In this document: one piece after another, positions 17,702-26,422 of the stretch
Layout of the letters: each line of letters opens with the position of its first letter
How positions within the stretch are numbered: the stretch's first letter is position 1
Assembly: GCA_002238925.1 (NCBI GenBank)
Contig: MPNH01000008.1
Location: 51,178-115,177, forward strand
Source of the DNA: Spirochaetaceae bacterium bin103
GTDB taxonomy: Bacteria > Spirochaetota > Spirochaetia > SZUA-6 > Bin103
DNA: 64,000 nucleotides
Direction of reading: 5' to 3'
Translations under genes and position numbers: made by a program
The notes under the pieces: model-generated
Seen by the model: only the letters and a program-made list of their open reading frames with translations
Databases searched by the model: none
What the model was told of the DNA's origin: nothing

Positions 17702-18961
17702 ATGTCACAAACCGTACCGTACGACGCCATCAAGCCCGCCTCGGAGTGCCGCCACGACCTGATCGCGCTCGGCGAGGTAATGCTGCGCTTCGACCCGCGC
17801 GATGTGCCCACCGCGCGCATGCGCGACAACATCCGCGTGTCGCAGGGCGGCGGCGAGACCAACGTCGCGTGTGGCGCCGCCTATACGTTCGGCCTGCGCG
17901 CCGGCGTGCTCACCGCGCTGGTGAACGACCCGGTGGGCGAGAATATCCGCAACCAGCTGCGCGAGGCGGGCGTGGACGTGAGCAACATTCGCTGGTGGAA
18001 CACCGGCAGCGACGGCGGTGCCTACTCCACCGACCAGAAGGGCACGCTGCACAACGGCATCAGCTTCACCACCGTGGGCCGGGGGGTACTGCCGTCGGAG
18101 ACCATCTACTACCGCGCCAACACGCCGGCGGCGCGCATGAAGCCGGGCGACTTCGACTTGCAGCGCCTGTTCGCGGAGGAGGGCACGCGGGTGTTCAGCA
18201 CCGGCGGCATTCTGACCCTGATCGGCAGCGACACGGCCGACCTGGCGATCGAGGCGGCGAGCGCGGCGCAGGCGGCCGGCACGTTCGTGGCCGCCGACCT
18301 CAATTACCGCTCCAAGGTGGAGCCCAACAAGGAACGCGCCCGCGCCATCAATCAGCGGCTCGCGCCCTACCTGAGCATGCTGGTCGGCAACGACTCCGAC
18401 CTGTACGACGCGTTCGGCTACGACACCGCCGAGCCGGAGCGCGACACGTTCGAGGACTGGCTCGCCGTGTACCAGGACACCATCGTCAAGGTGGCGCGCG
18501 ACTTTCCCAACCTGTCGCTGGTGGGTACGCAGTGGCGCGGCGCGCACGACGCCGACGAGATCAGTTGGGGCGCGGTGCTGTACGACTGCCGCGCCGACAC
18601 CTGGTACGCGGCTCCGGTGCGCGAGCACGTGCACATTACCGACCGCACCGGCGGCGGCGACTCGTTCGCCTCCGGCGTGCTGGCGGCGCTGCTTAACGGG
18701 CACTCCCTGGACACAGCGGGCCACCGCGGGCGCGAGCACGTGCCCATTCCCGACCGCGCCGGCGGCGGCGACTCGTTCGCCTGCGGCGTGCTGGCGGCGC
18801 TGCTTAACGGGCACTCGCTGGACACGGCGGTCAACTGGGGCGCCGCGCACGGCATCCTGGTGCAGGAGACACCCGGCGACATCACCATGGTCAACGAGGG
18901 CGCGGTGGTTGCCGAGGTGAAGCGGGCGGCGGCGGGCGGCGGCGTGAAGGCGGCGCGCTGA
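17702..18961 (+). CDS. PfkB-family sugar kinase (2-keto-3-deoxygluconate kinase-like), catalytic segment duplicated
   Basis: Phosphorylates a sugar or sugar acid with ATP. Family signatures are LIALGEVMLRFDP, the substrate loop GGGETNVACGAA and the catalytic anion-hole motif DRTGGGDSFASG, where the Asp is the base. The last motif occurs twice: a second copy (DRAGGGDSFACG) starts 37 residues later, in frame, each followed by LAALLNGHSLDTA. Without one unit the protein would be 382 residues, close to family size. A duplicated anion hole may damage folding, or only one copy may be used. An AAGGATCG ribosome site precedes the ATG. Confidence 0.85.
   Translation: MSQTVPYDAIKPASECRHDLIALGEVMLRFDPRDVPTARMRDNIRVSQGGGETNVACGAAYTFGLRAGVLTALVNDPVGENIRNQLREAGVDVSNIRWWNTGSDGGAYSTDQKGTLHNGISFTTVGRGVLPSETIYYRANTPAARMKPGDFDLQRLFAEEGTRVFSTGGILTLIGSDTADLAIEAASAAQAAGTFVAADLNYRSKVEPNKERARAINQRLAPYLSMLVGNDSDLYDAFGYDTAEPERDTFEDWLAVYQDTIVKVARDFPNLSLVGTQWRGAHDADEISWGAVLYDCRADTWYAAPVREHVHITDRTGGGDSFASGVLAALLNGHSLDTAGHRGREHVPIPDRAGGGDSFACGVLAALLNGHSLDTAVNWGAAHGILVQETPGDITMVNEGAVVAEVKRAAAGGGVKAAR
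18620..18830. repeat. In-frame direct duplication across the PfkB active-site motif
   Basis: About 100 bases at 18620-18719 recur at 18731-18830, offset 111 bases, with a spacer of about 11 bases. Six mismatches were counted by eye, several falling as A to C or A to G. Confidence 0.9.
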
Positions 18962-18991
18962 GGCTGGCCGGGCGGCGGCGGGGCGGGGCGG

Positions 18992-20095
18992 ATGCGCTAT
19001 CGAACCCTGGGCAAGACCGGGCTGCGGGTCAGCGAGCTGGCGATGGGCGGCGCGTTTATTACCGAGCGTGCGGCGGCGCGCGCGGACGGCATCGCGGCGG
19101 TGCGGCGCGCGCTGCAGTTGGGCCTGAACTTTGTGGACACCGCCGCCGGCTATTCCGACAGCGAGGAGGTGCTCGGGCTCGCCCTTGACGGCGTATCGCA
19201 GTCCTACATCCTGTCCACGAAGCTCGGTGGGCGCCCGGAGCCATTCGATGCCCGCGACCGCGACCTGCTGCGCCGCTCGGTGGACGACAGCCTGCGGCTG
19301 CTGAAGCGCGACCGGCTCGACATCCTGATGATTCACGAGCCCGACCGGCCCGGCCAGTACGACTGGTTCACCAACTGGGAGCGGTTCCACGGTCCGGTGA
19401 TCGACCTGCTCGCCGATCTGCGCCGCGAGGGGGTAATCCGCTACACCGGCATCGGCGGCACCACCGCCTACGTGATGGCGGACGTGATCGCGAGCGGGCA
19501 ATTCGACGTGGTACTGACCGCGTTCAACTACAGCCTGCTGTGGCAGGAGGCGCTGCACGCGGTGCTGCCCGAAGCGAAGCGGCAGGGCATGGGTATCGTG
19601 GCCGGGTCGCCGCTGCAGCAGGGCGCGCTCTCGCGCGTGTACCGGGACGAAGTGGAGCACGGCGTACGCTGGCTGTCGCCGCCGCGGCGGGCGCAGTACC
19701 GGGCGCTGTACGCTTTCGTGGACGAACTGGGCATCGGCCTGCCGGAGCTGGCGCTGCGTTTCGTCCTGTCCAACCCCGATATCTCCTGCACTCTGACCGG
19801 CGCCCGCTCGGTGGCCGAGGTGGAGATGAACGTGGCCGCGGCCGAGCGCGGCCCGCTGCCGGACGACGTGCTCGCGCGCATCGCCGAGATCGCCGCCATG
19901 GTGCCGTTCCGCCCCTTCGACGAGCCGTTCGTGATGCCGTTCGGCCGCGACTACCGAGGCCCCGCCCACGCCGGCGATGGCGCCCCCACCCCCGTGATCG
20001 CCGACCTCCGCGCCCGCCCCCCCGCCGGCGATGCCCCCCCCCCCCGGGTGACCGCCGCCCCCCGCGCCCGCCTCGCCCGCACCGAAGGGCTCTGA
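18992..20095 (+). CDS. Aldo/keto reductase with low-complexity duplicated tail
   Basis: An NAD(P)H-dependent oxidoreductase of the AKR superfamily, COG0667 type, similar to L-fucose/D-threo-aldose dehydrogenases. The TIM-barrel tetrad is visible: Asp and Tyr in FVDTAAGYSDSEE, Lys in STKLGG and His in ILMIHEPD. The last segments for cofactor binding (TLTGARSVAEVEMNV) are intact. After FVMPFGRDY the chain runs into a Pro/Ala/Arg tail made from two copies of an 18-codon unit. The gene starts 30 bases after the PfkB kinase, so the two probably form a sugar-catabolic pair. Confidence 0.87.
   Translation: MRYRTLGKTGLRVSELAMGGAFITERAAARADGIAAVRRALQLGLNFVDTAAGYSDSEEVLGLALDGVSQSYILSTKLGGRPEPFDARDRDLLRRSVDDSLRLLKRDRLDILMIHEPDRPGQYDWFTNWERFHGPVIDLLADLRREGVIRYTGIGGTTAYVMADVIASGQFDVVLTAFNYSLLWQEALHAVLPEAKRQGMGIVAGSPLQQGALSRVYRDEVEHGVRWLSPPRRAQYRALYAFVDELGIGLPELALRFVLSNPDISCTLTGARSVAEVEMNVAAAERGPLPDDVLARIAEIAAMVPFRPFDEPFVMPFGRDYRGPAHAGDGAPTPVIADLRARPPAGDAPPPRVTAAPRARLARTEGL
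19970..20077. repeat. Tandem 54-bp repeat in the aldo/keto reductase tail
   Basis: GCCGGCGATG begins both units (19970 and 20024) and CGCGCCCGC ends both. The second copy includes a run of 12 or more C. It adds 18 codons in frame to the C-terminus. Confidence 0.8.
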
Positions 20096-20169
20096 GGAGG
20101 CCGCATCCACATCGCGGGCCGCACGCGTCCGTGGCTCGCGATGCCCGGCGGGTTCCCTCGCTCTGACTG

Positions 20170-21300
20170 CTACCCGCTGTCCAGCCCGCTCAGGAGAGTC
20201 CGGAACTGCGGGATGCGGTGGAAGGTGGTGAAGTTGGCGTCGTGGGCGCGGTGGGCGCCGCCGTGACCGTCTTCGTAGGCGGTGCGCGACAGGTAGATGA
20301 TGTCGTCGCCGTCGAACACCCAATCCACGTACTGGAAGGCGTGGTGGACCGGATCGGGGTGGTCTAGCAACTCGCTGACTATCCGCCACTGACGCAGATC
20401 TTGTGACGCGCTGAGAACCAGGCGATTGCGGTAATCGGCAGGCCGTACCTGCGGGTTCACCAGCGCAAGGTAGCAGCCGCTGACCGGGTCGCGGTCTATG
20501 GTGAACTTGGTGTTGGCGCCGGGGAAGGGGAGGTCGCCGTTGTCGCGGTCGTGGTCGAGGCGGCTGCCGTCAGGCGCGATGCGCACCGCAACCGCCCGCT
20601 CGGGGGCGCCGGTTTCGAAGCGGTCGGCAGACTGGTCCTGGCGCAGCACGTCCCACAACTCGCCGCCGGCGCCGACCACCACGTTGCCCTCGATCCACTG
20701 GTTGCCCGACCACGGGTGCGACAGCGGCTCGCTGAAGGTCCAACTGGCGCGGTCGAGCAGGTCGGCATCGACCGGCGCCGAGATTACGAACGCCTGCCAG
20801 GTCTTGCGGTCCGGCTCGGGGGCGAACTCCATCGCCTTCCACAGGCGGCCATCGTGCTCGGCCAGAGCCACCGCGGCGGTGTGGTAGCCGTCCTCGTCGC
20901 TGAGCAGGCCGCTGGCGGCGTCGCGCGCGTCGCTCCAGGTGGCGCCGCCGTCGGTGGAGCGCCGGATCACCATCCTGCCGTTCAGCCGCCCGCCGTAGCG
21001 ATCGCAGTGATCGGTGCCGATCAGGTACAGGTGGCCGCGATGCACGAACAGCTTCGACCAGATCTGGCCGTGCACCTCGGCGATGCGCCGCCACGACTCG
21101 CCGCGGTCCCCGGACCGGTAGACGAAGCTGTCGGTGTTGGTGGCGCCGGCGCCGAACAGCGAATGACTGGCCACGTAGTCGCCGTTCGGCAGCACGGCTA
21201 TCGACGGGCACCCGTTGTACTGCTGCCGGGCGGCGGGCGTGTGGTTCACCACCACACCGGGCACGGTCGGAGGCGGGACAGGTTCGCGCAATCGGGCCAT
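20170..21300 (-). CDS. Sialidase/BNR-repeat-like exo-glycosidase fold protein
   Basis: A 376-residue beta-propeller protein of the sialidase superfamily. Asp-box-like turns appear as SGDRGESWRR and STDGGATWSD, and a family pattern YNGCPSIAVLPNGDYVASHS opens the chain. No signal peptide is seen from the ATG at 21300 (MARLREPV), so it may be cytoplasmic. Many such proteins in environmental bacteria are annotated as sialidase-like without proven sialic acid activity. It diverges from the VOC gene 169 bases away and converges with the aldo/keto reductase. Confidence 0.75.
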   Translation of the reverse strand: MARLREPVPPPTVPGVVVNHTPAARQQYNGCPSIAVLPNGDYVASHSLFGAGATNTDSFVYRSGDRGESWRRIAEVHGQIWSKLFVHRGHLYLIGTDHCDRYGGRLNGRMVIRRSTDGGATWSDARDAASGLLSDEDGYHTAAVALAEHDGRLWKAMEFAPEPDRKTWQAFVISAPVDADLLDRASWTFSEPLSHPWSGNQWIEGNVVVGAGGELWDVLRQDQSADRFETGAPERAVAVRIAPDGSRLDHDRDNGDLPFPGANTKFTIDRDPVSGCYLALVNPQVRPADYRNRLVLSASQDLRQWRIVSELLDHPDPVHHAFQYVDWVFDGDDIIYLSRTAYEDGHGGAHRAHDANFTTFHRIPQFRTLLSGLDSG

Positions 21301-21468
21301 GCGGCTACCGTACCCTGCACCGCCGGTCCGCGCCACTGCTGAAGCACAGGTACGACCGATGTGTGGTGAAGTGTGGTATTGTGCGCGAAATTCCGGCCAG
21401 CCAGAGCACGTCGCCGGCGGATCGTGTCGATTGTACCGCTGGCCCGTACCGGCAAGGGAGTAGTCAAT

Positions 21469-21894
21469 ATGGAGCAGCGGATCAGCATCGTCACCCTGGG
21501 CGTGGAGGATCTTGCGCGTGCGCGGGCATTCTACGAGTCGCTTGGTTGGCGCATTGCGAATGAGGAGCTGGCCGGTTCCATCGTGACCTTTACGCTCAAC
21601 GGTGTCGGCCTTGCCCTGTATCCGCGCGCCAAGCTGCTGGAGGACATCGGGCTGCCGGACCTTGATGGCCGGGCGACCGGGGCGGTGACCCTGGCCTACA
21701 ACGTCAGGAACCGTGAGGAGGTTGCTGCCGTTCTTGCCGGCGCCGAACGCGCCGGCGGCACCATCGTCAAGCCGGCGCAGGACGTGTTCTGGGGCGGCCA
21801 CTCAGGATACTTCCGGGATCCGGACGGGCACCTGTGGGAGGTGGCCTGGAATCCCGGTTCGCCGCTCGATGGCGCCGGCAACTTCGCCTGGTAG
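21469..21894 (+). CDS. VOC-family (glyoxalase/bleomycin-resistance fold) protein
   Basis: A 141-residue vicinal-oxygen-chelate protein. Paired beta-alpha-beta modules start with ISIVTLGVEDLARARAFYES and end with the metal-glutamate segment GYFRDPDGHLWEVAWNP. The family includes lactoylglutathione lyases, antibiotic-binding proteins and dioxygenases, and this subgroup has no fixed reaction. An AAGGGAG ribosome site about 9 bases upstream settles the ATG at 21469. The GNAT gene follows after 21 bases in the same direction. Confidence 0.88.
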   Translation: MEQRISIVTLGVEDLARARAFYESLGWRIANEELAGSIVTFTLNGVGLALYPRAKLLEDIGLPDLDGRATGAVTLAYNVRNREEVAAVLAGAERAGGTIVKPAQDVFWGGHSGYFRDPDGHLWEVAWNPGSPLDGAGNFAW

Positions 21895-21915
21895 CAGGCT
21901 CGCAGGAGGGCGGTA

Positions 21916-22482
21916 ATGGCAACAGAGAGCCGGATGGTGAGAACTACCTATCTCGAAATTGCGCCGGACGCGCCGTTGCGGCCCCCGGCACGCCCACGCC
22001 CGGACTACGCACTGCGGCAGGCGGTGGCGGCGAGCCCGGAGTTCAACCGCTTTCTGTACACCGCGGTCGGCTGGCGCTGGAACTGGAATTCGCGGCTCGG
22101 GTGGAACCATGACCGCTGGCAGGAGTACCTGGCGCATCCCGGGCTGGAGACCTGGGCCGGCTACATGGACGGCGTCCCGGCCGGGTACTTCGAGTTGCGC
22201 CCCGGCCCGGCGCGCAGCGGCGAGGGGGTGGAGATTGTGCAGTTCGGCTTGCTGCCGGCATTCGTGGGGCGCGCGCTCGGCGGCTACCTGCTGTGCGATG
22301 CCGTGGCCCGCGGGCGCGAGATCGGCACCGGACGGGTGTGGCTGCACACCTGCACCGAGGACCACCCGCACGCCCTCGCCAACTACCGGGCGCGCGGCCT
22401 GCAGCCATTCAAGGTGGAACAGAAGACCGAAGACGTGCTGGTCGACGGCGAACCGTGGCCCGGTGCCCAGCCGCCGCGCTGA
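21916..22482 (+). CDS. GNAT-family N-acetyltransferase
   Basis: A 188-residue acetyl-CoA-dependent transferase. The core shows GYFELRP, then VEIVQFGLLPAFVGRALGGYLL, where Gly-x-Gly-like residues bind the CoA pyrophosphate. A late HTCTEDHPHALANYRARG forms the typical C-terminal helix-strand. The motif A wording is characteristic of a subgroup found near small-metabolite genes; the acceptor is unknown. An AGGAGGG ribosome site lies just before the ATG. It probably shares a transcript with the VOC gene. Confidence 0.85.
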   Translation: MATESRMVRTTYLEIAPDAPLRPPARPRPDYALRQAVAASPEFNRFLYTAVGWRWNWNSRLGWNHDRWQEYLAHPGLETWAGYMDGVPAGYFELRPGPARSGEGVEIVQFGLLPAFVGRALGGYLLCDAVARGREIGTGRVWLHTCTEDHPHALANYRARGLQPFKVEQKTEDVLVDGEPWPGAQPPR

Positions 22483-22488
22483 GCGGGG

Positions 22489-23457
22489 CTAAGCCGAACC
22501 GGTCAGCCAGCGGATCTGTTCCATGTCGGTGCGCGGCGGCGGCGGCCAGTGCCCGCCGCGCTGGCCGCTGAGCGCCTTGTTGTCGGCCGGGCCGTAGGTG
22601 CGGGCGGCGGCGCCGGCGGCCAGCGCCCGCCGCGCTGGCCGCTGAGCGCCTTGTTGCCGCCCGGGCGGTAGGTGCGGTCGGCGACGCCAACGAGTTTGCC
22701 GCCGCGCACCCACTCCAGGTCGGCGCCGTAGAGCTGCTGCACCAGGATCTGTTCCAGGCGCCCGCGGTGTTCGGCGGCTTCCGGCATGTCGCTCAAACGG
22801 TGCGTCGACCGGCTCACGGTACAGGTCGAGATAGGCAGTTAGCGGGACCAACGGTGGATGCGGATGGCGGTAGGCCAGGTACCAGAACGCCGGCCTGGTC
22901 GGGTCGCGGCGCTTGATGGTGCGCACCATCGCACTCGTCGCCCAGTTGGTGGCGTGGGTGTGTTCCGGCAGGTGCCACGGGCGGCTGACGTAGCGGTTGT
23001 TGCTCATGCCATGGCCGAACTGCCGGCCGGCGAAGCCCTCGTCGCCAAGGAACAGCTCGTAGTCGTCGGTCACGCCGTACTGGGTGCGGCCCTCCTCGTC
23101 CAGCACCACGTCGTCGAAGCCGATGCGGTCGCGCTGCGGGTAGACGTGCAGCTTGCCGACCGCGTTGGCCTGGTAGCCGGCGGCGCGGAATGTGCCGGCA
23201 AGGGTGGGCAGGTCCGGCATCGGCATGCGTTCGGAGAACACGCGGTCGCCGTGGGTGCGCGGGCTGGTGCCGGTCATCAGCGTGCGCCGCGCCGGGATGC
23301 ACACCGGACACTCCGAGTAGGCGTTGGTGTAGCGGATGCCGGCGCCGGCGAGCGCGTCGAGCGTGGGGGTCTGAATCGCCGGGTGGCCGGCGCAGCCGAG
23401 CAGCGCCGCCGGCCAGTGGTCGGTGGTGACCAGGAGCACGTTGGGACGCTTGGCCAT
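22489..23457 (-). pseudogene. Sulfatase family gene, internally deleted and frameshifted
   Basis: The N-terminal 220 residues are a good type I sulfatase: metal-binding NVLLVTTDHW, then CIPARRTLMTG, whose Cys is the residue matured to formylglycine. After DLYREPVDAP the frame breaks. A second frame (about 22640-22815) encodes the expected far C-terminus (EHRGRLEQILVQQLYGADL), so roughly 200 middle residues are missing. The end is then duplicated with a 74-base period, returning to the first frame for the final DMEQIRWL. It follows the amidase by 5 bases in the same operon. Activity is unlikely. Confidence 0.75.
22533..22677. repeat. Frame-shifting tandem duplication in sulfatase remnant
   Basis: About 71 bases at 22533-22603 recur at 22607-22677, offset 74 bases, nearly adjacent. 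The core GCCCGCCGCGCTGGCCGCTG is identical in both. The period is not a multiple of three. Confidence 0.88.
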
Positions 23458-23462
23458 GGCGT

Positions 23463-24881
23463 TCAATCCAGCGGCGGGCGGTGCTGAGCCCAGGGGCAGG
23501 CCGCCTCGAACGCGGCGGCGGCGGCCAGCACGGTGCCGTCGGCGTGCCGGCGTCCGACGATCTGCAGCCCCACCGGCAGGCCGGCGGCGGTGAAACCGCA
23601 CGGCACCGAGGCTGCGGGCTGCCCGGAAATATTGAACGGGTAGGTGAACGGCGTCCAACTCAGCCCGGCGTCCAACGTCGTCTCGCCGATCCGGTCCGGC
23701 TTGTCCAGCCCGGCGTCAAAGGCGGGCAGCGGCATGGCCGGCGTCAACAGCAGTTCGTAGAGCGCCATGAACTCGCGCATGCCGTGATAGTAGTCGAGGC
23801 GCGCACGCAGCGCCGCGGCCAGGTCCAGCGCGCTGTATTGGTGCGCGGTGTCGACGATTGCGGCGAGGCCGGGATCAAGGCGGTCGCGCACTGCGGGAAA
23901 CCGGTCGCCGTGCACGCCGGCCTCGCCGACACACCACAGCACGTTGAGCAGTTCCCAGGGGTCGCCGAGGTCCGGGCTGGCCTCCTCCACCTCGTAGCCC
24001 AACTCGCCGAAACGCTGCGCCGCCGCCGCGGTAAGGCGCGCCACCTCGGGGTCGACGGTTGCGGTGCCCAAGTCGGGCGACCAGGCCACTCGCACCGGTT
24101 CGGCGGGCTGCTCGGGTGCATCCTGCAGCGGCGCAAGGTAATCGCACGGCGGTGACCAGGAGTGGGGATCGCGCGGGTCGGCGCCTGCCATTACCCCCAG
24201 CATCAGCGCGGCGTCGCGCACCGTGCGCGTCATGGGACCGACGTGTGACAGCAGTTCCACCGCGCTCGCCGGATACTGCGGCACCAGGCCGAACGACGGC
24301 TTGATGCCGAAGATGCCGCTGAAGCAGGAGGGTATGCGGATCGACCCTGCGCCGTCCGAGCCCTGGGCGAGCGGGCCGAGCCCGGCCGCGACCGCCGCCG
24401 CCGCGCCGCCCGACGAGCCGCCGGGGGTGCGCCCGTGCCGCCACGGGTTGTGGCTGGTGCCGCTTACCCGGTTGCTGGTCTCGCCCTTCCAGCCGAACTC
24501 GGGGGTGTTGGTCTTGCCGAGCAGCACCGCGCCGGCGCCGAGCAGGCGCTCCACCACCGGTGCGTCGAAGTCCGGCACCCAGTCCGCGTGCAGCAGCGAA
24601 CCCATGGTGGTGCGTACGCCCCGGGTGGGGACCAGGTCCTTGATCGACAGCGGGATGCCGGCCAGCGGTCCGGCGCTGCCGTCGCGCCAAGCGCGTTCAG
24701 CGGCGCGTGCCTGCTCCAGCGCGGAGCCTCGGGTAACGGTAACGAACGCGTTCAGGCGCGGTTGCAGGCGGTCGACGCGGTCCAGGACCGCCTCCGTCAC
24801 TTCCACCGGCGACAGCTCGCGGCGCCGGTAGCGGTCGCGCAGTTCCAGCGCCGGCAGGTAGCAGAGCTCGGCGCAGGTCAC
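23463..24881 (-). CDS. Amidase signature family hydrolase
   Basis: Hydrolyses a carboxamide using a Ser-cisSer-Lys triad. The Lys is in LSIKDLVPTRG, the cis-Ser in TPGGSSGGAAAAVAAG and the nucleophile Ser in GSDGAGSIRIPS. At 472 residues from the GTG at 24881 it is full length and GatA-like, but no gatB or gatC is nearby, so it is more likely catabolic than tRNA-dependent. The GTG overlaps the cupin stop by four bases (GTGA), which decides the start and couples the two genes. The broken sulfatase gene follows. Confidence 0.9.
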   Translation of the reverse strand: MTCAELCYLPALELRDRYRRRELSPVEVTEAVLDRVDRLQPRLNAFVTVTRGSALEQARAAERAWRDGSAGPLAGIPLSIKDLVPTRGVRTTMGSLLHADWVPDFDAPVVERLLGAGAVLLGKTNTPEFGWKGETSNRVSGTSHNPWRHGRTPGGSSGGAAAAVAAGLGPLAQGSDGAGSIRIPSCFSGIFGIKPSFGLVPQYPASAVELLSHVGPMTRTVRDAALMLGVMAGADPRDPHSWSPPCDYLAPLQDAPEQPAEPVRVAWSPDLGTATVDPEVARLTAAAAQRFGELGYEVEEASPDLGDPWELLNVLWCVGEAGVHGDRFPAVRDRLDPGLAAIVDTAHQYSALDLAAALRARLDYYHGMREFMALYELLLTPAMPLPAFDAGLDKPDRIGETTLDAGLSWTPFTYPFNISGQPAASVPCGFTAAGLPVGLQIVGRRHADGTVLAAAAAFEAACPWAQHRPPLD

Positions 24882-25270
24882 GAGTCGGAGGTGAGGGTAA
24901 TGCAGTCCTCCCGGTTGGGGACGATGCACAGGAACTCGAACGGCGCCTCGGTGACCTCGTACGAGTGCGGTACCTCGGCGGGAATGTACAGCGCGGTGCC
25001 GGCGCTCACGTCGTGCACGGCGGCGCCGATGGTGACCCTGGCCGCACCGGTCAACACGTACTGTTCATGCTCCACGGCGTTGGTGTGGCGCGGCATGCCG
25101 CCGCCTTCGCCCATCACGAAGCGGCGCAGTGCGAAGTTGGGTGCGCCGTCGTCGGGGCCGATCAGCACGTGGGTCTCGGTGGCGGTACCGGCCGCCACCG
25201 GCTGGCAGGGAACATCGGCGTACTGCTTGGTCACACCGGCGGGAGGCGCGTCACATGTTTCGTTGGCCAT
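24878..25270 (-). CDS. Cupin-domain protein
   Basis: A 130-residue single-domain cupin. Motif 1 is recognisable as MPRHTNAVEHEQYVLTGAA (two His and a Glu as metal ligands) and motif 2 as ALYIPAEVPHSYEVT with its His. Small cupins bind a metal and act as oxygenases, isomerases or sensors; none of these can be chosen here. The start MANETCDAP at 25270 is preferred to an ATG 39 bases upstream. It leads a leftward operon with the amidase and sulfatase remnant. Confidence 0.85.
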   Translation of the reverse strand: MANETCDAPPAGVTKQYADVPCQPVAAGTATETHVLIGPDDGAPNFALRRFVMGEGGGMPRHTNAVEHEQYVLTGAARVTIGAAVHDVSAGTALYIPAEVPHSYEVTEAPFEFLCIVPNREDCITLTSDS

Positions 25271-25333
25271 AACGGCGCCGAAGGTACCACGGATGGCGCG
25301 CGGTTGCACCTGTCAGAGCATGCCCGCGGCGGT

Positions 25334-26329
25334 TCAGCCGGGCAGGTCGACGCGGTCGAGCACGTCCGGGTTGAGCAGGTTGGGCGGGTGGGCGCCCTGC
25401 AGATAGGCGGTGATGTTCTGTACGCACATCTGCACGGCGCCGTGGGTGGCGACGGTGGTGTCGCTGCCAATGTGCGGACTGACGATGGTGTTCTCCATGG
25501 TCAGCAGCGGGTTGTCGTCGGCTACCGGCTCCTCTTCGAACACGTCCAGGGCGGCGCCGGCCAAGTGCCCGGAGCGCAGTGCGTCGATCAGCGCCGCTTC
25601 GTCCACCACCGCGCCGCGGCTGGTGTTGACCAGGTAGCTGCCGGGCCGCATGCTGGCCAGTTCCGCTGCGCCGACCAGGCCGCGCGTGTGGTCGGTGAGC
25701 GGCACGTGCAGGCTCACCACGTTGCTGGTGGCGAGGATCTGGTCGACCGGCGCCCGCGTCACCCCGTCGCGCCGCGCCTGGTCGGCGGTAAGGCCGCGGC
25801 TGAACGCGAGCACCCGCATGCCGTGCGCGAGCGCCCGCTGCGCCACGCCGCGCCCGATGTTGCCGTAGCCGACGACGCCGAGCGTCATGGCATCCATGCC
25901 CGGCGCCAGGAACAACGCGCGGCGGGTCCAGCCGCGGTTGCGCGTCTCGCGGTCCGCCACCAGGATGCGGCGCACCAGCGCGGTGATCATCCCCATGGCG
26001 AAGTTGGCGGTGGCGATGTGCATCACCGGCGCGTTGGTTACCAGCACGCCGTGCTCGGTGGCCGCCATCAGGTCGACGGCGTTGTAACCGACGCCGTCGC
26101 GGGTCACCATGCGCAGGCCCGGCAGCGCCGCGAACAGGTCGCCGTCGTACGCTTCGCTGCTCGCGATCACCGCTCCGGCGTCCGCGGCCGCGGCCAGCAC
26201 CTCGTCGCGGGTCAGGTCGCGCCCCACCTCCGGCCCGAACGTCACCCGCACCTCTGCCGGCAACTGCGCCAGCGCGGGCGCGATCACCTCGCGGTCGTAC
26301 TCGGTGGTAACGCAGACGGTAAATGGCAT
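25334..26329 (-). CDS. D-isomer 2-hydroxyacid dehydrogenase (phosphoglycerate dehydrogenase-like)
   Basis: A 331-residue NAD-dependent dehydrogenase of the SerA/GhrB superfamily. The Rossmann motif is LGVVGYGNIGRGVAQ. Catalytic Arg is in LVNTSRGAVVDE, the Glu in ALDVFEEEPV and the His in IVSPHIGSDT. It lacks the ACT domain of classic SerA. The wording is closest to environmental phosphoglycerate-dehydrogenase-like proteins, so the substrate remains open. An AGGGAGG ribosome site precedes the ATG at 26329. It stands alone between the cupin and the HNH gene. Confidence 0.9.
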   Translation of the reverse strand: MPFTVCVTTEYDREVIAPALAQLPAEVRVTFGPEVGRDLTRDEVLAAAADAGAVIASSEAYDGDLFAALPGLRMVTRDGVGYNAVDLMAATEHGVLVTNAPVMHIATANFAMGMITALVRRILVADRETRNRGWTRRALFLAPGMDAMTLGVVGYGNIGRGVAQRALAHGMRVLAFSRGLTADQARRDGVTRAPVDQILATSNVVSLHVPLTDHTRGLVGAAELASMRPGSYLVNTSRGAVVDEAALIDALRSGHLAGAALDVFEEEPVADDNPLLTMENTIVSPHIGSDTTVATHGAVQMCVQNITAYLQGAHPPNLLNPDVLDRVDLPG

Positions 26330-26422
26330 CGGACCTCCCTTGCTCGCCGGCAACTATACGATGCTCCAGGCCCCCGAGTCGCCCCGAGGTCGCGCGTGCG
26401 AGGGCCGGCAGCCGATACCCGT

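Noticed and set aside
17705..20389. A minus-strand open frame of 894 codons opposite the kinase and aldo/keto reductase
   Set aside because: It is the antisense of two clear genes, has biased Ala/Arg/Gly/His content and no family motif. Long antisense frames are expected at this GC content.
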